From: Malania oleifera
Taxonomy: Eukaryota > Streptophyta > Magnoliopsida > Santalales > Ximeniaceae
DNA length: 64,000 bases
Reading direction: 5' to 3'
Assembly (NCBI RefSeq): GCF_029873635.1
Contig: NC_080425.1
Coordinates: forward strand, 42,416,890-42,480,889
The position numbers and the translations under genes are program-made. Under the pieces are notes generated by a model, which was not told the DNA's origin, did not search any database, and was given only the letters and a program-made list of their open reading frames with translations. Each line of letters starts with the position of its first letter. The stretch's first letter is position 1. Shown here piece by piece: positions 48,201 to 60,119 of this stretch.

Positions 48201-51200
48201 AAGAGCTCAATTGGTTGAAGTAGTAAATCAGAGAAGGATCATAACAATGTTAGAAGCAGTGTAAGATAGAAAACAAACGTGGTAGCAGATAATTAAAGTG
48301 GGCATCAAGGTAAAAATGTACAGTCTCTGCGAAAACACTTGATAAGTCCACCACTGCAGTTAGAGATGCCTTCAAAAATAAGCAGGAAAGGGTACTTTGA
48401 CAAATGGAGAAGCTAAGGAGCAAACTAGATTCTTATGGAAAGGGTTCTCATAGAGTTAAACCTATTTATGCATTTTTAAAATCTAGATCTAATATCAATT
48501 ATCTCCAATATCTTCTCAATTCTGACTTCTTATTTCCTAATGTTGGATAAAATTTTCATCTAAAATTAGTTATTTTCTCATTCAGAGGCTTTTGATGAAG
48601 CATTTATGTGGAAAATATTTTTCATCAAGAATTAATTCTCATTGAAACAAATAGAGCCTTAATTGAAGAAGACTTAATCCATAACATAGGGGAGAAAGAG
48701 ACAAGTTAAAAGAGTGTGGAATGTTGACAAAAACAAGTGTATATTTCATGGGGAAGCTGCATTACTTTTTATCAACACTCCTCTCTAGTATTCTTTATTA
48801 TTTTATGTCGTTATTTTGGATATTGTTGAAGTTGTGGAGAGGCAAAAGCTCATGATGAGAGAGGTTTCATGGTTGGGACTGTTGTTGGTAGGAGGGATCA
48901 TTTTGTAGGTTGGCAGGTTATTAGTAGGCTGACATTTGATGGGTTTAGGATCTTGGTTATTTGGTGTTAAAGAACTTTTTATTTTTGTTGAAAAGGATAT
49001 TATGTTTACACTATGTTTGGAGAAAGAGGAACCATGGGAAAAAGGAGAAAGGAAAAAGTGAGAGGAAGATCATTTTTGATTTTTCCCGTAGTAATTAAGA
49101 GGGTGGAAAAACTGAGGAAGGAAAGACACTGGATGGAAATGGAGCTTTCATTTCTCTCCAAAATGATCACATGGGAGCAAATGGGTGGAAAGAGAGTTGC
49201 CTCTTAAATTGAACAGATCATTCTTTTCCCTTCCATTTTCTTTCATTAAACCAAGCCATGAAGAAACAACAGGAAAATAAATATTTTTTTCCTTCCTTTT
49301 CCCCTCCCTTTTCCTTCCTTCCTACCAAATACAACATAAATCCAAACTTTCTGCGGCATAAGGTTCTTAAGAACAAGCATTGTCTTTAACCTAATACGTG
49401 GGATGCTAGACAAGGTATTCATGCTACACATGTAAGCCAAAGGAATTTCATTTCTCAGGGTTTCCATATTTTCTTTTTCACTGCCCAGAAAAATGCTAAC
49501 CTTTATACACATTCTTCTTGGCTTCATTGACTTTCTTATCTTCATAATGCTCTAGTTCTCCCAACTTTTCCCCTATTGCTGGGTTCCCACTTTTGGGATT
49601 TCCATTTCTTCAGGAATCTTATTTAGAGGCAAACCTTGGAACTTGTTTATTTTATTGGTAACCTTAAATCTTTTGTTCCTAACTCTTGGCATCTTTCAAG
49701 AAATTGGAAAGGGAATAAAGGGAATTCAGGGAATTTGAAAGTTTCCTCTAAAAGCACGGCATTTATCTTGACTTTGGTTCTTAATAGAACTAATACTAAT
49801 GTTTTCTTGTAGTCTTGTAGGTGAGAAGGCCTTGGAAGGTACTTAGTCTCAATATGTGTATAATAATTCTAATGGAACTAGTTGACACCTCTATCTCCAT
49901 TGTTGGATCGTAGGGCAGCTGATAACTAAATTGTATGGGATCCTTGGTTTGCAATTATATGACTATTGTGGAAGGAAAACAAATCATAGGGACTTTCATA
50001 TCAATTTACATCATTGGATCTACTTGGGATCAAATTCTTGCTTCAATTTTGAGGGCATTTCTTTAAATGATGTACAAAAGCTCTTCCTTTTGTAAGTTCT
50101 TTCTTTAATTTTTGAGAATTTCTTGACAAATTTTCTTTTCCTCTTTCTTTTGTTAAATCTTCATTCTAAAAAATATATAAAAGGTAGCTTTATTGCAAGC
50201 CTATTTTTAATTCAAATTATGAGATTGGTTTAACTTGGAAACTTGATAATTCTCCAGTGTATGGAAAATATTCTTTACTTTGCATCCGTGAAGCATGGAT
50301 ATGAATACGGGGATATGGGATACAGATATGAGGTTATTTCAGATATGACAAAACTCAAGGTGCTACATGACAGGGATACATGCGTAATTGAATATATATT
50401 TATGTATATACACATCAATATTTGACATGTTCTATCTACAATCTATGTTACAAATTAAAAAGTAGCAAAAGGATTAAATAGAATATGAAAACAAGTAGCA
50501 GTAGAACAAATTAAAGTTTGTTTTGTTTTTTATGTAAGACCTTGTGTTGATTATTTATTATTTCAGAAAATTTCAATTAAAGTAATTTTTGCATAAATAG
50601 ATAGGCATGCAAGTATTTGTGGTTTTCTAACGCGTTAAAAAAAGAAGAAGAGTAAGTTGTGCTGGGTTTTGGAGCATGGGGTTCAAGCCATGGATTTGGA
50701 AATCTATGGATTGAATAGAACACAATAAAAATTGTAAATCTGTATTGAATTTCAACAAAATCTGCTAAATCTAAATAACTTCAAATCCATTCTTCCAAAT
50801 GTAGTGTTAATCTGGTTTAAATGTCAAGACATCAACATACAGTCACAGGAAACATTGCCTTAAAGAGATAATGGAATATATTGTGGATATGCCATTATAC
50901 ACTATTAAAGTATTTGGCACTGTTTTGAAGCATCTGATACATATCCAAGGAATGTTAGATGAGTATGCATATTGTATGTAGTTATGTTATGGGTGTGGCA
51001 AGTGGCAACCCTCTAGAAACATCCATACTTTATAGCTTTGCATGCTTTTATGAAGTTTGATTCACTTAAATCAGGGAAAAGGAAATTGTTGTTCACCTTT
51101 GAAAAATATGTAATGTTTTTAGTGTGATGTAACAAACAGGATCTTTGTCTTGGAATAAAAAGGGGTATTTGCAGTGCTTTGCCTTTGAATTAGGGGATTT

Positions 51201-52363
51201 GTGGATGGAGTTTGAAGACCTTAGTTTATAAACACCTCAGCTTTTGAGTGACTGAGCTTGTGCTTTAGCAGAGGAAGCACCACAACAGTTTTTTCCCCAC
51301 TTATAATGTGCTTGGTTTGCAATTGTACGGTTGCTGTTGAAGGAAAAGAATGATAAGTTTCTTTTGGATTGGTTTAAATGGATGATCAGTTTCTTTCGGA
51401 TTGGTTTACATGGATGGAGTGGGCCTTAGCTTTAAGAAGCATTTGTTGCTTCCTGTTTATGATTGAAATTATGGGCTTGATTGGCCTGGCAAATTGATAA
51501 TTTTTCTCAAGCATACAGAAAATTTTGTTTACTTTGCATGCTTATAATTATGATGTTTGATTCTTGTAAGTCAGGGGAAAGTGAATTGGTTTTCACCTTT
51601 GAAGAGATGTAATGTCTGTAGCATGATGTAACAAACAGAATCATTGTGTTGGACATTAAGTATTTCTGGACTACTTTGCCTTTGAATGGAGAGGATTTGT
51701 GGGCAGATTTTGAAGAACTTAGTATATAACCACCATTAAATTTTGAGAGACTGAGCTTATGCTTAGAAGAAAGTGTCGCAGCATTTTTTTATGACTATCT
51801 CATCAACACTATTGGCTTGTACAGTTAGCATGGTTGATGATACACCACTTATTTCAAGGAGACAATAATGAGTTATTTATGTGAATTTTGTGGATTACAT
51901 CCCATGAATTAATGTAGTTGCTGTATTGCTTGCTGCATAGATCATGGTCCATAAGGTTTATCTGCAGAGAAGTAGTACTACTTCTTTTACTTCTGTTTTT
52001 CTTTGAAAATGCCTTATTTTGGCTTCCTTTTTTTATTGAATTTGATTTTGTGAAAGTCATTGCCAAAAAAAAAAAGAAAAATAAAGGAAAGAGTTTATTG
52101 TGATTTATTATGAAATGTTATTAGGTTAAAACAGGCATGCTTCCTTCTACAGGCATAGTCAATGTCCTTCGTCAGAGTCTTAAGGAGTTTCCAGTTGGAG
52201 GTACGCACTGATGTCACAACAACACTATTTTCTTTCTCTCTTGCAGTTGTGGCTTTTAAATTGACCTAGTCAAATCATTGAAGGCAGCTTTAGTGGTTGA
52301 TCCTGTTATGGTATCTACAAGTGGAGATGTTCTAGCTGGTCCCTCTATTCTTGATGCTTTTCG
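39202..52363 (+). CDS. TH1: Thiamine biosynthesis bifunctional enzyme TH1 (HMP-P kinase part), 5' end of gene
   Basis: First five exons (about 196 codons) of the plant ThiD-ThiE fusion. It phosphorylates hydroxymethylpyrimidine phosphate to the diphosphate and, through a C-terminal domain not in this window, joins it to thiazole phosphate to make thiamine monophosphate in the plastid. Exon joins keep frame throughout: phase 2, 0, 0, 1, 2. Recognisable blocks are [18 protein letters not shown] with [16 protein letters not shown] (exon 2, start of the ribokinase fold), [15 protein letters not shown] (exon 3), [15 protein letters not shown] (exon 4) and [19 protein letters not shown] (exon 5). 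No disabling change is seen. The N-terminus ([15 protein letters not shown] plus an Arg/Ser-rich stretch ending YRVQISAAM) looks like a plastid transit peptide. Start choice: the first Met inside exon 2 (39486) would give no transit peptide, whereas ATG 39202 splices in frame. Introns 3 and 5 are hugely expanded by transposons. Confidence 0.85.
39359..39677 (+). other. TH1: TH1 exon 2
   Basis: The acceptor is CTGTTTTCAG|AA and the donor GGTTCAG|GTTGG. It encodes the rest of the transit region and the kinase N-terminus through GVQ. Confidence 0.85.
40024..40098 (+). other. TH1: TH1 exon 3
   Basis: 75 bases, 25 codons, beginning GINIVPEDF after AATGGCAG and ending MRVDV before GTGAGT. Confidence 0.92.
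41210..43074 (+). pseudogene. Copia pol, left part: protease end, integrase, start of reverse transcriptase (fossil)
   Basis: It includes a [16 protein letters not shown] zinc-finger end and [15 protein letters not shown] integrase core start (41600-41815), and a [14 protein letters not shown] reverse transcriptase start (about 42590). The right side is cut by the L1. Many breaks. Confidence 0.7.
43075..45582 (+). mobile_element. 5'-truncated L1-type LINE inserted in the copia element
   Basis: Plus-strand ORF2 remains run to a poly(A) tail at 45569-45582 preceded by TTATCAATAAACTTGTTACTT. Reverse transcriptase blocks are [34 protein letters not shown] (palm A), [20 protein letters not shown] and FVDNTLIF, where functional copies usually have FADDTLIF, so the catalytic box is altered. 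Then come KYLGLPLGA and a zf-RVT domain ([36 protein letters not shown]). The frame shifts about three times. The endonuclease and 5' part are absent. Confidence 0.85.
45583..46480 (+). pseudogene. Copia pol, right part: reverse transcriptase end and RNase H (fossil)
   Basis: It resumes at the YVDDMLIFG box directly after the L1 poly(A). RNase H blocks follow ([29 protein letters not shown], about 46140-46370). Many breaks. Confidence 0.75.
47397..48060 (+). other. Unrecognised, possibly once-coding segment
   Basis: The plus-strand frame 47713-48060 reads as a charged, Lys/Arg-rich protein tail ([36 protein letters not shown]). The tail at 48120-48240 ([20 protein letters not shown]) may belong to the same unit. 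It might be an ORF1/gag-like piece of a retroelement or a captured fragment; I cannot assign it. Confidence 0.3.
49012..49330. repeat. Purine/pyrimidine-rich inverted repeat (MITE-like)
   Basis: The left side ATGTTTGGAGAAAGAGG.. and the right side ..CCTTCCTACCAAATACA can fold together as a large hairpin of about 320 bases. The open frame 49013-49207 is a by-product. Confidence 0.4.
51020..51760. repeat. Direct repeat, two diverged copies about 510 bp apart
   Basis: Bases 51020-51260 and 51530-51775 share TTTGATTC, TTCACCTTTGAA, GATGTAACAAACAG, TTTGCCTTTGAAT and GAGATTT-type words in order. Bases 49940-50290 and 51310-51540 share another block (CTTGGTTTGCAATT), so an ancient segmental duplication inside the intron is likely. 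Confidence 0.55.
52125..52200 (+). other. TH1: TH1 exon 4
   Basis: 76 bases after TTATTAG, beginning [10 protein letters not shown] and ending in PVG before GTACGC. It continues the reading frame of exon 3 directly across a 12-kb intron. Confidence 0.92.
52288..52363 (+). other. TH1: TH1 exon 5
   Basis: 76 bases after AAGGCAG, encoding [19 protein letters not shown] and then SILDAF plus two bases of an Arg codon, followed by donor GTATGT. Confidence 0.92.
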
Positions 52364-54593
52364 GTATGTTTAAACTTTTGATACAAACACAAGTATGATT
52401 TTGATGATTCGCATAATTTAATGTTACATCATCCTATTAACTGGTTCGCCATTCTTGTGTGTGAACTTGTTAGCTTATTGGATCTGCCTTCTACAATTGT
52501 AGCTGTATTAATGTATTAAAAGCTGGCTGTGTGTAGAATGAATTAATCTCTTCTTCGCCCAGTTTGAAGACTAGAATGCACTTGCCATGGTTACAGAAGC
52601 AAATCTACTGAAAGTGATATTCTTTGGATTGTGTTGGTTATAAAGAGCAAGTATTAAGTGCATGTACGTAGATAGCTGAAGGCTTATAATGCCAATTCTT
52701 GGACAGAAGGTCAATAAAATTGCAGTGATACGTTCACCTAGATGAGGTTTTTAAACACTTAACACACCCCCCCCCCCCTTGCAAAAAAATAAAAATAAAA
52801 CAGTTGTCTGATGTTTGAGGAATTGCAGAGACCCCCATTGAGGCATTCTGTCATGATCAGCGCTTACCCCTCCCTTAATTGACTATCAAATGGTGAGGTA
52901 TTCTGGCATTACAATCAATTACCCTTCACTTAGTTGAACATCATACGATGTTCAAAATATGATGACCTTGCAAAATGGATGATTTTACCCTTCAAGATTG
53001 TTTGACTGATGAATGTTCAATTTGTCCTTCCATTTCAATCTCTATGTTAATTCTTTCTCTGAGTGATCTCTATTTTTTTTCTTTGATAATTTGTAATTGT
53101 GCTTTTGCCAATGAAAACGTTTTATCTTCTAGCACTTCAAATTGTTACAGAAAAGCAATGTAAAGCAATTTAAGCTTATAGGCTTTGGCTATGGAATAAT
53201 AAAGAGTTTTCAAAATCTAAAGCACTTTGGTCCTGTTGGATCAGTAAATGAGGTTCGCTGAAGTCCCTGCAATATAAATTGACCTATGAGTTGATCTACC
53301 GCAAGGAAGAAGACGTTCTGACAGAGCACCATTAATTGGTTAGAGAATGCTTTTCCACTTTGGAGGCCTAAGTCAAAGCCAAGCCTATACCCAAAATTTT
53401 GGTCCAATCAGAAGCAACCTTGTTAGTAATTACGGTTAATTTTAGGGATAATGTTTGCGAAAAATTATTAAAATATACGTCTCCTATTTTAATTGGGTTT
53501 TTCCTTTATAAGTAGTTCTTATGTAATGGAATTAGCAGATTGTTATGGAGATTAACTGAGGTTTTTACCCGTGGTATCTATTTCTCTCTCTTGTTACCCC
53601 CCCGCCGTCCTCTCACATCAGCCTCCCAGATTAATTTAGATTGTTATGGATTTTTCTGGAGATGGTAATTGTGATTTGTAGTGTGATGTTCAGGTGACAA
53701 AGACCATAGAGGTTTTTGGTAGTGTTGAGATATGACAATGTGATCGTTGGGGGTTTGGCTGGATGGAGTTGAGTGGTTGGAAGTGGAAGTAACAAGAGAG
53801 TGCACGACTAATGATATGATTGCTTTGAGTGCTGGGGCGTTGATGGTGGGTTGTGCTATTGGTGAGTAGACAAGGAAGAAAAAATGTGAACGAGATGAAG
53901 AAGGGGAAATCCTTTACAGTGATACTTAATAACTTGATTTTCTTGAAGGGTGAAATTGTCCAAATCATAATGTTATTGTCGCTTGGTGAGATGATATAGT
54001 AGTTTTTTCAAACCTCAGGGAATTCCCTATGATATTTTCAAACCAAGTCAAACCATAGGGAAGGCCATTTTGTTGTGTCCAAAAAATTATGAAGAAAAAC
54101 TTTAAAAGGGAAATGATTACATTTTCTGCTTTGCTGAAGAGAAACAAGATTTTCCTTCATCAAGGATAAAATAGATGACTTTTTTAGATAAAAAAGAAAC
54201 TTATTGAGAAAGGAGGAGGACAAGAACAAGAGAACAAGATGCCCTCCAATCCCGTTGCATATCAGTCAAAGAAACACACCAAAACACCCTAAAACATCAC
54301 TGAAGCTATAGCTCAGAGTGAAGCAAGAAATACCACTCTATCCCACAGCAAGAAGGAAGACAAATTGTATAAACCAGGCACCTTGCCATAATACCCTTGC
54401 TTTCCTACTCCTACCAAAACCCCTGAACTTTTCTTATGCATGAAGTTACCCATATCATAAGGCTACACCCACTGCCGTAATACCATCACTTATTTCATTA
54501 GGAACTAAGCACATAATGCAGACATTTGGGCGTATTGTGTTATTAAGTATCCTTGCTTGCAACAAACCATTACTATTGGTTTTGTTAAGAAAC

Positions 54594-54762
54594 TGTTAGA
54601 GGTTATTTATGTTTTATAGTATTATTATTAAGCGTATTAGTATGTTAATTAGTGAGAGTTAGTGAGAGTATATTGTCATAAGAATGTATTTAATTTGTAT
54701 TATAAATAGAGGGAGAGACCTGTCTTCAAGTTAGGTCATTCATTTTAATCAAATTCTTAACA
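54594..54762 (+). repeat. Copia 5' LTR
   Basis: It starts TGTTAGAGGTTATTTATG and ends CAAATTCTTAACA. A TATA-like TATAAATAG lies at about 54703. Confidence 0.93.
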
Positions 54763-54774
54763 TGGTATCAGAGC
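54763..54774 (+). other. Copia primer-binding site (initiator-Met type)
   Basis: TGGTATCAGAGC directly follows the 5' LTR end. Confidence 0.93.
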
Positions 54775-55058
54775 GTGATTCAACCTAAACCTTATTATAC
54801 TCAGCTGTCGAACCTTTTTCAAACATGCACTTGCGGTAATACATTAATTTCTTTTCGGTGCTTGTAAAGGCTTCTTTGTGAGTTTCTTGGAGCAGTCGTA
54901 GTGTTCGTAAGTCAAGTTGCGAGGCTGTGGCAGTGCTATATCAGTAGGTGAGTCGTTCATCTTGTTCGTGGCTGTTTCGGTGCTTCACAAAGTTTGTGAT
55001 TGTGCTGATTCGTTTTGATTGTTTTTTTTTTGTTTGACATTGGTGTGGCTGCAAGTTT

Positions 55059-55900
55059 GTGAGTGTTGGGATGGAGTCTATGAATCCCAAAAATATGCTT
55101 CCTACATCGCTGCCACAGATAACGACTCAAAAGTTGGATGGAAAGAATTGTGTTCAATGGTCTAAAGCTATTCGGGTTTATTTAGCAGGATTAGGAAAAT
55201 CTGACCACTTGCTCCAATTTGATCCTTTTGAGAAGAGAAAAGAAGTGTGGATTCAAGAAGATGCGTTGATTGTTTCCCTTTTGTGGAATTCGATGGAGCC
55301 ACAGATTGCATAGATGTGTGCATCTAGATACGTGCAAGGAGATTTGAGATTATGCCAAGCTTCTATACTTTAGTAACATTACATGTATGTATATTTTTAT
55401 CTGAAGAGTACTCTCAGTTACAACAAGGGGATAGGAGCATTTCAGATTATTTTGGAGAGATGAAGCATATTCATGAGGAGCTTAATTTCGTGCAACACTG
55501 CAACCTATAACTGCCAACGTTCATGAGATGCAGAAGCAGAGGGAGCTTATGACAGTCCTTCGGGTTCTACTGGGCTTGAGGCCCGAGTTTGAGGCAGTCT
55601 GGTCCTAGATACTTAGTATTGCTGATATGGCACCATTTGCCGATGTTTATTCTCGTGCCCTTCATGCTTTCTTTAGCACACATTCTCTTGCTCTTGCATC
55701 TAGCTTTGAAAGGACAGCCTTTGCTACACAGGATGCTTCTAGTTCTCTACCAAACAATTGCATAAGTTATCGCGGCAGTTTGAGTGGTCATGGTGGTAGA
55801 GACAGATGAGGTAGAGGCACTCCTCACAAGTGTACTCATTGTGGATGGAATAATCATACTGTTGAGCAGTGTTGGGATCTCCACAGTAGACCTTCACATG
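55059..55900 (+). pseudogene. Copia gag region (fossil)
   Basis: It starts with a copia-type N-terminus (ITTQKLDGKNCVQWSKAIRV) and ends with a CCHC zinc knuckle near 55835 (CTHCGWNNHTVEQC). Broken. Confidence 0.8.
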
Positions 55901-56099
55901 TTGCCAATGTAGCCACCACCGATTTCACATCTTTGAAGCGGCCAATGCAGCCACCACCGACTCCACACTTTTGGGCTAAGTGGGGGGCAATGTTCTATAT
56001 CCATATTAGAGGAAGAGTATTCCAAGTTCTTACAGTATCAAATGTCACAAAAAGCTTTTTTCCCCTTGCATCTCTTGCCCAAATAGGTAATCTCATAGT

Positions 56100-59000
56100 A
56101 TGTCTGTCATCTAGTACTTCTCATCTTAGTCCTTGGGTCATAGACTTTGCAGATCATATCACCTGTATACCTAACTTCTTCTTCTTCTTCTTCTTCCCCA
56201 CTCTTCAATATCCTGCAAATTTACCTTATATTACTCTTGCTGATGGATCCACCACTGTAGTCAAGGGAATTGGGATTGTAAATCCTACTTCTATTTCTCT
56301 TTCTTTAGTTTTGTATATTCCCAAATTTCCTTTCAATCTTATGTTTGTTAGCAAGATTACTAAATCCATGAATTGTTCAGTGACATTCTTCATTGATTCT
56401 GTGGTTATTCAGGATTTGAAGACGAGGAAGACGATTGACGGAGGGCATGAAGCTGGTGGACTTTATCACTTTGAGCTGCTATCTTCTACCGCCTGCACTG
56501 CTTCTGCAGCACCTCTCCAAATTCATTGTCGTCTTGGTCATCCTTCGTTGGAAAAGTTAAAATGTCTTGTTCCTAATTTGAGTTCTGGGTCTAGTCTTGA
56601 TTGTGAGTCTTGTCAGTTGGGAAAGCACCATCGGTCCATCGTGTGTCCCTTCGCTTCTTGAGTCAATAAATGGGCCGCAAGCCTTTTCATGTTAGTTCAT
56701 TCTAATGTTTGGGATCCTAGTAGAGTTGTGTCCAACTTGGGTTTTTGGTACTTTGTAACCTTTGTGGATGATTATTCAAGAATTACTTGGCATATTTAAT
56801 AAAAGATCGTTTTGAGTTATTTCATATTTTTGTGCCTTTTGTTCTGAAATAAAACTCAATTTGATTTGCTAGTTCGAATACTTTGAAGTGATAATGCTAA
56901 AGAGTATTTCAGTGCACAATTCACTACTTATATGACTTAGTTTGGTATTGCCATCAATCATCTTGTGCCCACACTCCTCAACAAAATGGGGTTGCAAAGA
57001 GGAAATCACTCACACCTTACTTTATCAAAAGCATGTAACTAAAGTGTTTAGGAGTGATGTTGTACTTATTGTTTGTTATCTGATCAACTAGATGCCATCC
57101 TTTGTTTTAGTGGCAAATCCCTACTCCATTCTCTTTCCTAATTCACCTTCATTCTCCCTCCCTCGTACATTTGGGTGTGTGTCCTTTGTTCATCAACTAA
57201 CTCCTTGGGTGAATGAGTTGGATTCTTGTGTTATAAAATGTGTTTTTTTGGGCTACTCATATACTCAAAAGGGATATAATTGTCATAGTCCTATGCTGCA
57301 TTGCTTCTTTATTTATGCCGATATTACCTTCTTTAAGTCTACGCCTTACTACACCAGTCTTTGAATGCTTCTGAGCTCGATGAGTCTCTTCCTCTGCATA
57401 ATCTTCCAGATTCTACTTTGCTATCCTTGCCTAACCAACCATCCTAGTCTCCATGTAGTTTGAGTCCTTCTTATCATCTTGATCATCCTAATTTGCAGGT
57501 GTATTCACGACGGCAACTCCAAGGAAGAGAGTCCCCTCTAGCTTCTACTACAACACCCTTGGTTTCCTCTTCTGATGATCATATTTCCCATGATGTTGAT
57601 CCTCCTATTGCTGTTCGGAAAGGTAAATGCACATGTACCCAACATCCCATTTCCAACTATGTTTGTTATGACTTCTTATCACCCTCCTATTATTGTTTTG
57701 TTACTGCTCTATCATTACTACCCTTCCTAAATTTGTTTCGGAAGCCTTAGCCCACTCTAGGTGGAGGAATGCTATGGTTGAAGAGATGAATGCTTTACAG
57801 GACAATGGCTCTTGGGACTTGGTATCTGTTCCTCTTGAAAAGTTTGTGGTTGGTTCTCGCTGGGTTTACATTGCGAAAGCCAACCTTGATGGTTCTGTGG
57901 CTTGTCTAAAGGTCCCTCTTGTTGCTAAGGGGTATACTTAGGTGTATGGTTTGGATTATTCCGACATTTTTCTTGGTTGCCAAACTTACATTAGTATGTA
58001 TGTTCATCTCCTTGGCTACTGCTTGTCACTGGTCTCTGCATTAGTTAGATGTGAAGAATGCCTTCTTGCATGTTGACCTTCAAGAGGAGGTCTATATGGA
58101 GCAACTACTCGGGTTTGCTGCTCAAGGGGTGTCAGGCTTGGTGTGTTGGCTCAAGAAGGCACTATATGGTTTGAAACTATCTCCCAAAGCATGGCTTAGT
58201 CGTTTCAGTGCTGTAGTACTTGAGTTTTGTCTTCGATGGTGTGTAGTGGATCATTCTGTGTTTCATCGTCATACTTCATTGGATGGGATCCTTCTTATTG
58301 TTTATGTGGATGATATTATTATTACAGGTGGTGCTGATAAAGTGTTCAAAGTCTCAAACTTTTTCTACAGACTATCAAACCAAAGATTTGGGGACCTTTG
58401 AAATACTTCTTGGGTATAGAAGTATCTAGATCTCGTACGGGAACTGTTTTGTCACAAAAGAAGTATGTTCTTGATCCATTGGATGAAATTGGATTGTTGG
58501 GATCTAAATCGGTTGATACATCCATGGATCCTAACAGCAAGTTAGTGTCAGATATGGGTGATTTGCTACCTAATCTTGGACAATACCGGAAACTTGTTGG
58601 AAAGTTGAATTATCTCAGTCACATGGTTGGATATATCTTTTTCAATAAGTGTTGTGAGTCAATTTCTAGATTCTCCGAGGACAAGTCATTGGGATGTAGT
58701 AATTCGCATCTTTAGATATCTCAAAGGTGCACCTGGGGGATGTCTTTTATATCGTGATTAGGGTCACACTTATGTCCATGGATATACATATGTAGATTGG
58801 GCTAGATTGCCTTTTGATCAAAGATCCACAATTGGGTACTATACCTTGGTTTGTGGTAAATTGGTTTCTTGGAAAAGTAAGAAACAAACTGTGGTGGCCA
58901 GGTCAAGTGTTGAATCAGAATATAAATCTGTGGTTCACACTGCTTCTGAACTTGTTTGGTTGAAGAACATGTTGGAAGGATTGAGTTTTTCACATGCTCA

Positions 59001-59223
59001 GCCTATGGAGTTGATGTGTGATAATCAAACTGCTCTTCATATTGCCTCAAACCTAGTCTTTCACGAGTGGACAATGCACATTGAAGTTGATTGCCACTTT
59101 GTTTGGGAGAAACTTGTGCAGAAGCTCATTACTATTGCTTATGTGAAGTCTGATATGCAGCTTGTTGGTTTGTTTACCAAAGCTTTGGGGGGTGTTCGTG
59201 TTAAATTATTTATAACAAGCTAG
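56100..59223 (+). pseudogene. Copia pol region: protease, integrase, reverse transcriptase, RNase H (fossil)
   Basis: The protease region lies near 56130. The GAG-pre-integrase/HHCC finger lies at 56520-56640 (HCRLGHPSLEKLKCL, CESCQLGKHH). Integrase core remains run to about 57360. Reverse transcriptase spans 57740-58400 (WRNAMVEEMNALQDNGSWDL, YVDDIIITGG). RNase H is at 58860-59200 (SWKSKKQTVVARSSVESEYK). About eight to ten breaks. Confidence 0.85.
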
Positions 59224-59259
59224 GAGCATATGACATTTATGCTCCAGCTTGAGGGGGAG

Positions 59260-59513
59260 TGTTAGAGGTTATTTATGTCTTCTAGTATTATTATTAAGTG
59301 TGTTAGTATGTTAATTAGTGAGAGTTAGTAAGGTTATTATTGTCATTCGAATGTATTTAATTTGTATTATAAATAGAGGGAGAGACCTATCTTCAAGTTA
59401 GGTCATTCATTTTAATAGGTATTATTGCATTAGAATGTATTTAATTTGTATTATAAATAGAGGGAGAGACCCATCTTCAAGTTAGGTCATTCATTTTAAT
59501 AAAAATATCAACA
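59260..59513 (+). repeat. Copia 3' LTR with an internal 70-80-bp tandem duplication
   Basis: It starts TGTTAGAGGTTATTTATG. A block from GAATGTATTTAATTTG through GTCATTCATTTTAAT occurs twice (about 59338-59416 and 59425-59500), so TATAAATAG is present twice. The 5' LTR has it once. Confidence 0.9.
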
Positions 59514-60119
59514 GAAACAAAATCCAAGTCAATGCCATAATTTTGGAAGTGATCCTAGCCTTCCAAATTGCTTTCTCCAAAGATAATGGAGGAGGGGATT
59601 CAGTAATTGTAACAGAAAAGATTTCCTAGAAAAGACACAAGGACTATTCCACTTCCAAGATCAAACATAATATCTAAGATGAGGGGCAAAAGAACTGAGA
59701 ACATCCTTTTGGCTCATGAGCTCATTGACTTCCTCTTAAACCTACTGACCACATCCCAATTAACTAAACAATCTTTCTTACTAATAATAGATCTTAAACA
59801 CTGATCCTAAAAACTGACATAATAAATGGAATACTCAAATGACATGCCCTAATAATTGTGATATGACTCCCACAAAGGAATATAGGCCTATTTCAACCCT
59901 TTTATTTCTTACCCACCTGCTCCCTCCACTGGATCTCAGAAACTAATTTTAATCCAGGTTTATTCTACAAAAGAAGGCCTGGATGTGTTAATGGACAAGA
60001 TAAACTAGAACACTTTGAGGAGCCAAGCAGCCATTTGCTATCACGAAAAAAATTATTAAAATGAAAACTAGAAATGAAAACCAAAAACTAGAAACAAACT
60101 CTAAAACTGAACCCTGAGT

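Larger units (their letters stand above)
40099..52124 (+). other. TH1 intron 3 (12.0 kb, transposon-filled)
   Basis: It runs from GTGAGT to TTATTAG. The contents in order are a copia element split by an L1 LINE (about 40582-47335), an unrecognised segment (47397-48060), a purine-rich inverted-repeat segment (49012-49330), and a partial internal duplication (51020-51760). Confidence 0.85.
54594..59513 (+). mobile_element. Short-LTR Ty1/copia element with perfect target duplication GAAAC
   Basis: The left LTR is 54594-54762 (169 bp) and the right LTR 59260-59513 (254 bp). The primer-binding site is TGGTATCAGAGC and the polypurine tract GAGGGGGAG. GAAAC flanks both sides (54589-54593 and 59514-59518). 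The interior has gag, integrase, reverse transcriptase and RNase H in plus orientation, with several breaks. The LTRs differ at roughly one base in 15-20 by eye, so it is older than the Athila element. Lineage not assigned. Confidence 0.93.
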
